From Tubulanus polymorphus (Eukaryota; Nemertea; Palaeonemertea; Tubulaniformes; Tubulanidae): a stretch of DNA of 64,000 nucleotides. Position 1 is the first letter of the stretch, and each line of letters begins with the position of its first letter. A program made the position numbers and the translations under genes. Positions 61,501-64,000 of the stretch are shown here, piece after piece. The DNA lies in contig NC_134034.1 of NCBI RefSeq assembly GCF_964204645.1, forward strand, positions 8,057,414-8,121,413, given 5' to 3'. Under the pieces are notes generated by a model, which saw only the letters and a list, made by a program, of their open reading frames with translations, was not told the DNA's origin and did not search any database.

Positions 61501-63599
61501 ATTTTCAAAGTGTGACAAGTGCGTTAAGGTAAAAGATCTCCTACAGGCGACCAAAAATAAGAAAAAACGCAAGAAAGTACTCAAGTATCGAGAAAAACAC
61601 TTACGACAGCAAAAGTAAGTGAATGTTTATGTTCACATCATTAAAATGCCACATCCAAATCTAACTGTTTAGATTTAGATTTTGATTCGCATACAGCGCG
61701 TGCTAAGTATTTGAACAGTGTTTTGATGAAATGGTCGTCTGGATTGAAATTCTCGCAAACTGATAAGATTCTATTTGAATGTTCTCATGCAAATGAATGC
61801 AAACTGATAAGATTCTATTTGAATGTTCTTATATTTGAATGTTTTCACGCCTATTTTTGGCCGTGGCATTAATTGTTTATTGGTTGACTGCCACAAAAAT
61901 TCATGCCCCGGTGCTCATCTTTGCGGTGACAGCAGCTAGTGCGCAGTAGTTTTGTATTCATAAATAGATCGTTAGGGTATTAATGATATATTGGGTCTAA
62001 TAAGAAAAAAATCCATTTTTCTCAAATCTTGAAAATATTTACTAACACGCTTTTGTGAAGCGCTTTTGGAGATTAAGAATTTCTTCAATTCGCATAAAAA
62101 CATCAAAAACGCAAACAAAACGTTAACAACAATGCGTGTTAGGTAATAAAAACAGGTTTCTTCACTGTTGACGTCATTTCTGTGGCATGAAAACAATCCT
62201 ATTTTCAGGATTTGAAATTTTTCCGATAAATCAGAATATGATGCCCCATGTCCATCTGCCATCATACATAAATTCTGCAATCGTGAGGAATTTTGGAATC
62301 ATTTTTCTACCAATGCACGAACTTATAATACGTAATTTTCTGTTTTTTATGTTCTAGTGTAGAGAGACAGAAATATTACAAACACGCCGAGAAAGCTCGG
62401 AAAAATCCAGCGAAATACATGTCCTTAATAATCGACGGAATGGATCAAGCGAAGACGTTTATTCCCCATTTTTCAACTGTACCGAAATCGATATCATCTG
62501 CATGGCGCATGAAAACGCATGTAACAGGTGTCATACTACATGGGAGACAAGTCTACGGTTTCTTCGACAAATGTGAATATCCGCATTCGGGAAATCTAAC
62601 AATGAATATTATTTTGAACATTCTTTTCCTTCATAAGGAAGATCTTCCCCCTACATTGTATTTGCAAATGGATAATTGTTGGAGAGACAACAAGAATAGA
62701 TTTGTTTTTGCATTTCTGCACATGCTTGTGCAAATGCGTATCTTTGACAAAATCAAAGTAAGCTTTCTGATGGTAGGACATACTCACGAGGATATCGACC
62801 AGCTTTTCTCGCGTTTTTCAACATATCTGAACAGACACGATGCTATTACGATGCAACAGTTAATGTCTGCCTTTGAGGCATGTGACAAAAAACATTCACC
62901 AGTAGGCATCGAAATCGACCACTGCTACAATATTTCGTCATGGCTGAGTGAGGAAATAGAAAAGATCTCTTTTCATTCGAAGCCTCATGTATTTAAAATA
63001 TCTCGAGATGCGAATGGCCAAGCAAAGATGACCACAAAAAAATGGTCAACAGATCGCGTGTGGATTGATTGCGATGGAGACAAGTTTGGACACCTCCTTC
63101 GAAAAATTCCTTCTGGAGTGCCGGATATGATCAAACCAAACTTCGACAATATTGAATTCAACCGGCTACGTAGTGATGTCGAACGTGCGTTCAAATTTAT
63201 GGCGAATGAAGATCGATCGTGGTGGAAAAAGTACCTCGAAGAATTGGAACTTAGAATAAATGAAGACGGTAAGTTAAGCTGAGGTTCTGTATTGAGAAGG
63301 CTTAATTGCGTTTCAGCTCTGAGTATCGGCCAATGCATCGTCCTTTTTCTAAGACAAGAAATAGTTGGCATAACACTCTTCATAAACAAACAATGTTAAA
63401 TGTTTCAGGAGATCCATACGAATTTTCCGACATGTGGATGCTTGGAGAAATCGACGAAGCTGTCAAAAACAAGCTAAAACAGTGTGAAGCCGAGAACGAT
63501 GCTGACGATGATACAGACGACGGGCTATCAGATTTATCTGACGATGATTCGCCAATACCCCGTGTAAGATTACTTAATTTGTCCCGCTTATTCTTTTAA
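55115..63599 (+). CDS. Nine-exon gene for a DDE-transposase-like (DUF7869-type) protein, 698 aa
   Basis: Exons 55115-55136, 55730-55846, 59968-60042, 60176-60262, 60491-60793, 61106-61374, 61493-61614, 62358-63268 and 63409-63599. All junctions are GT/AG, all phases agree and no stop occurs before TAA 63597-63599. A donor at 63564 leaves open that the gene continues. The N-terminal third is acidic, then KRKRVRPIGSTKK, then a cysteine cluster (LCSTHCCDEWC). The core has IIDGMDQAKTF (about 358), LQMDNCWRDNKN (about 437) and GHTHEDIDQLFSRFS (about 476), an RNase H-fold acidic triad as in transposases. The tail is acidic. Such proteins are multi-copy and uncharacterised in cnidarians, molluscs and others. 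The eight introns argue for a host-type or old domesticated copy. Confidence 0.7.
55471..55561. repeat. (TA)n microsatellite
   Basis: About 90 bp of TA, interrupted once by GTA, in intron 1 of the DUF7869-type gene. Confidence 0.9.
56008..57719 (+). CDS. Protein kinase, two exons, 355 aa, nested in an intron
   Basis: Exon 1 56008-56029 (MEQNHDL), donor GTAAGC; exon 2 56674-57719 after TCACTTCAG; total 355 codons. Exon 2 starts with a very basic stretch (KNRRRRANNKQKQ). The kinase lobe shows a glycine-loop-like WSGANGQIF (about 131-138), the lysine in VAVKK (about 154), the catalytic loop LHNDLHDNNIL (D about 239, N five further; HND replaces HRD), and DFG (about 257). It ends with SDMYSFGRIL (helix F). 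The activation loop is short. All key catalytic residues are present, so it may be active. The substrate is unknown. It lies entirely within intron 2 of the 55115 gene, same strand. AATAAA at 57725 serves as its own poly(A) signal. Confidence 0.8.
56159..56460. repeat. Three related repeats in the kinase intron
   Basis: Two ~130-bp units (from 56186 and 56318) share TATCACTGAAGTCATAACCT, CTTCTTGAATACCGACATTA and GAG-GGTTAAAA. A third, shorter copy starts at 56428. They lie between exon 1 and exon 2 of the kinase gene. Confidence 0.8.
57725..57730 (+). terminator. Poly(A) signal of the kinase gene
   Basis: AATAAA six bases after the stop codon (57717-57719), with no other AATAAA nearby. It supports the kinase gene ending inside the host gene's intron. 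Confidence 0.6.
57731..59967. other. Remainder of intron 2 of the DUF7869-type gene
   Basis: Noncoding. It contains the inverted-repeat element at 58047-58648; otherwise no supported feature. Confidence 0.5.
58047..58648. repeat. Inverted-repeat element of ~600 bp
   Basis: The left end ACCAAAAGAAAACCGTGTTT CTCGGGC (58055 on) is inverted at 58608-58642 (GCCCGAGAAACATG then TTTTTTTGGTGTGGC). No ORF inside. Target duplication not resolved. A non-autonomous DNA transposon is likely. Confidence 0.6.
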
Positions 63600-64000
63600 T
63601 GAAGCAGAGCCCAAGAAGTAGTTACAATCGCAGTGCAGCATATTCTTATTTCATTGCAAATTTATGCCGGTTCTTCTTCGTTACCGGGTTGAATCAAAAA
63701 CTAAGGACAGCCAATTATCAAAATGACAAAATCTAAGCCTAAAACCGTCCATTAGTTTACTTAACTTGGTCTCGGGATTGTAATAGCAATTGTAATATTT
63801 TCTATTCAAGTTCTTTTGATTTCTACACATAAAATGTGACGAAATATTATTTCAGACGCTTTTGTACAAGTGCATGTAATTGCACTAACTTATTACATAC
63901 CGTATCGGTTAACCAGGAAAAGCTTTCACTTTGTAGCGAATGCTTTAGTTTTTATTAGAAAAACTAACAAATGAAAACACAGGCTTGTAGATACATGGGC
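63600..64000. other. Right edge, noncoding as far as seen
   Basis: No AATAAA is visible directly after the last stop. Further exons of the DUF7869-type gene could lie beyond the window. Confidence 0.4.

Overview
The window is nuclear DNA of an animal, most likely a marine invertebrate. It has three intron-containing host-type genes with good splice sites, many metazoan retroelements and DNA transposons, long (TA)n tracts, and one AT-rich virus-like insertion. I cannot name the species.

Layout. (1) 1-8450 is the right-hand part of a Polinton/adintovirus-like element, all genes on +. It holds several small membrane-protein genes, a putative double jelly-roll major capsid protein, a retroviral-type integrase with a chromodomain, and an A32-like packaging ATPase. 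About half the genes are broken, mostly by single in-frame TAA/TAG codons. Two promoter classes are visible: a T-run exactly 9 nt before ATG for most genes, and a different AT-rich block before the integrase and ATPase. A separate island at 9520-10230 on - has two small genes with related starts. (2) 11.5-16.0 kb holds remnants of LINE-type retrotransposons. (3) 16.1-27.7 kb is a dead Ty3/gypsy element on -. It was split by a ~2.4 kb unclassified repeat (17508-19902) and by a Harbinger cluster (20.5-25.1 kb) that keeps a spliceable, apparently intact transposase. (4) 27.7-29.4 kb is a Penelope-like element with inverted terminal copies. (5) 29.5-34.9 kb has an orphan ZSWIM2-like first exon, an 829-codon intronless transposase-like ORF, and a small DNA transposon with a clean 8-bp target duplication. 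(6) 35.1-39.3 kb is a decayed CR1-like LINE.

(7) 41.9-64 kb is the most gene-like part. A six-exon gene (42003-48658) behind a TATA box encodes a protein with a ParB-like segment, but carries an in-frame TAG as the last codon of exon 1. After ~6.4 kb without genes, a nine-exon gene (55115-63599) encodes a DDE-transposase-like protein of the type annotated as DUF7869. A two-exon protein kinase gene (56008-57719) lies in the same orientation inside its second intron. All exon phases in these three models agree.

How the parts relate: the Polinton genes look like a virion module (capsid, packaging ATPase, integrase, membrane proteins). The DNA polymerase and protease are not in the window. The ParB-like, kinase and DDE-like genes are co-oriented. 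Whether they work together is inference only.
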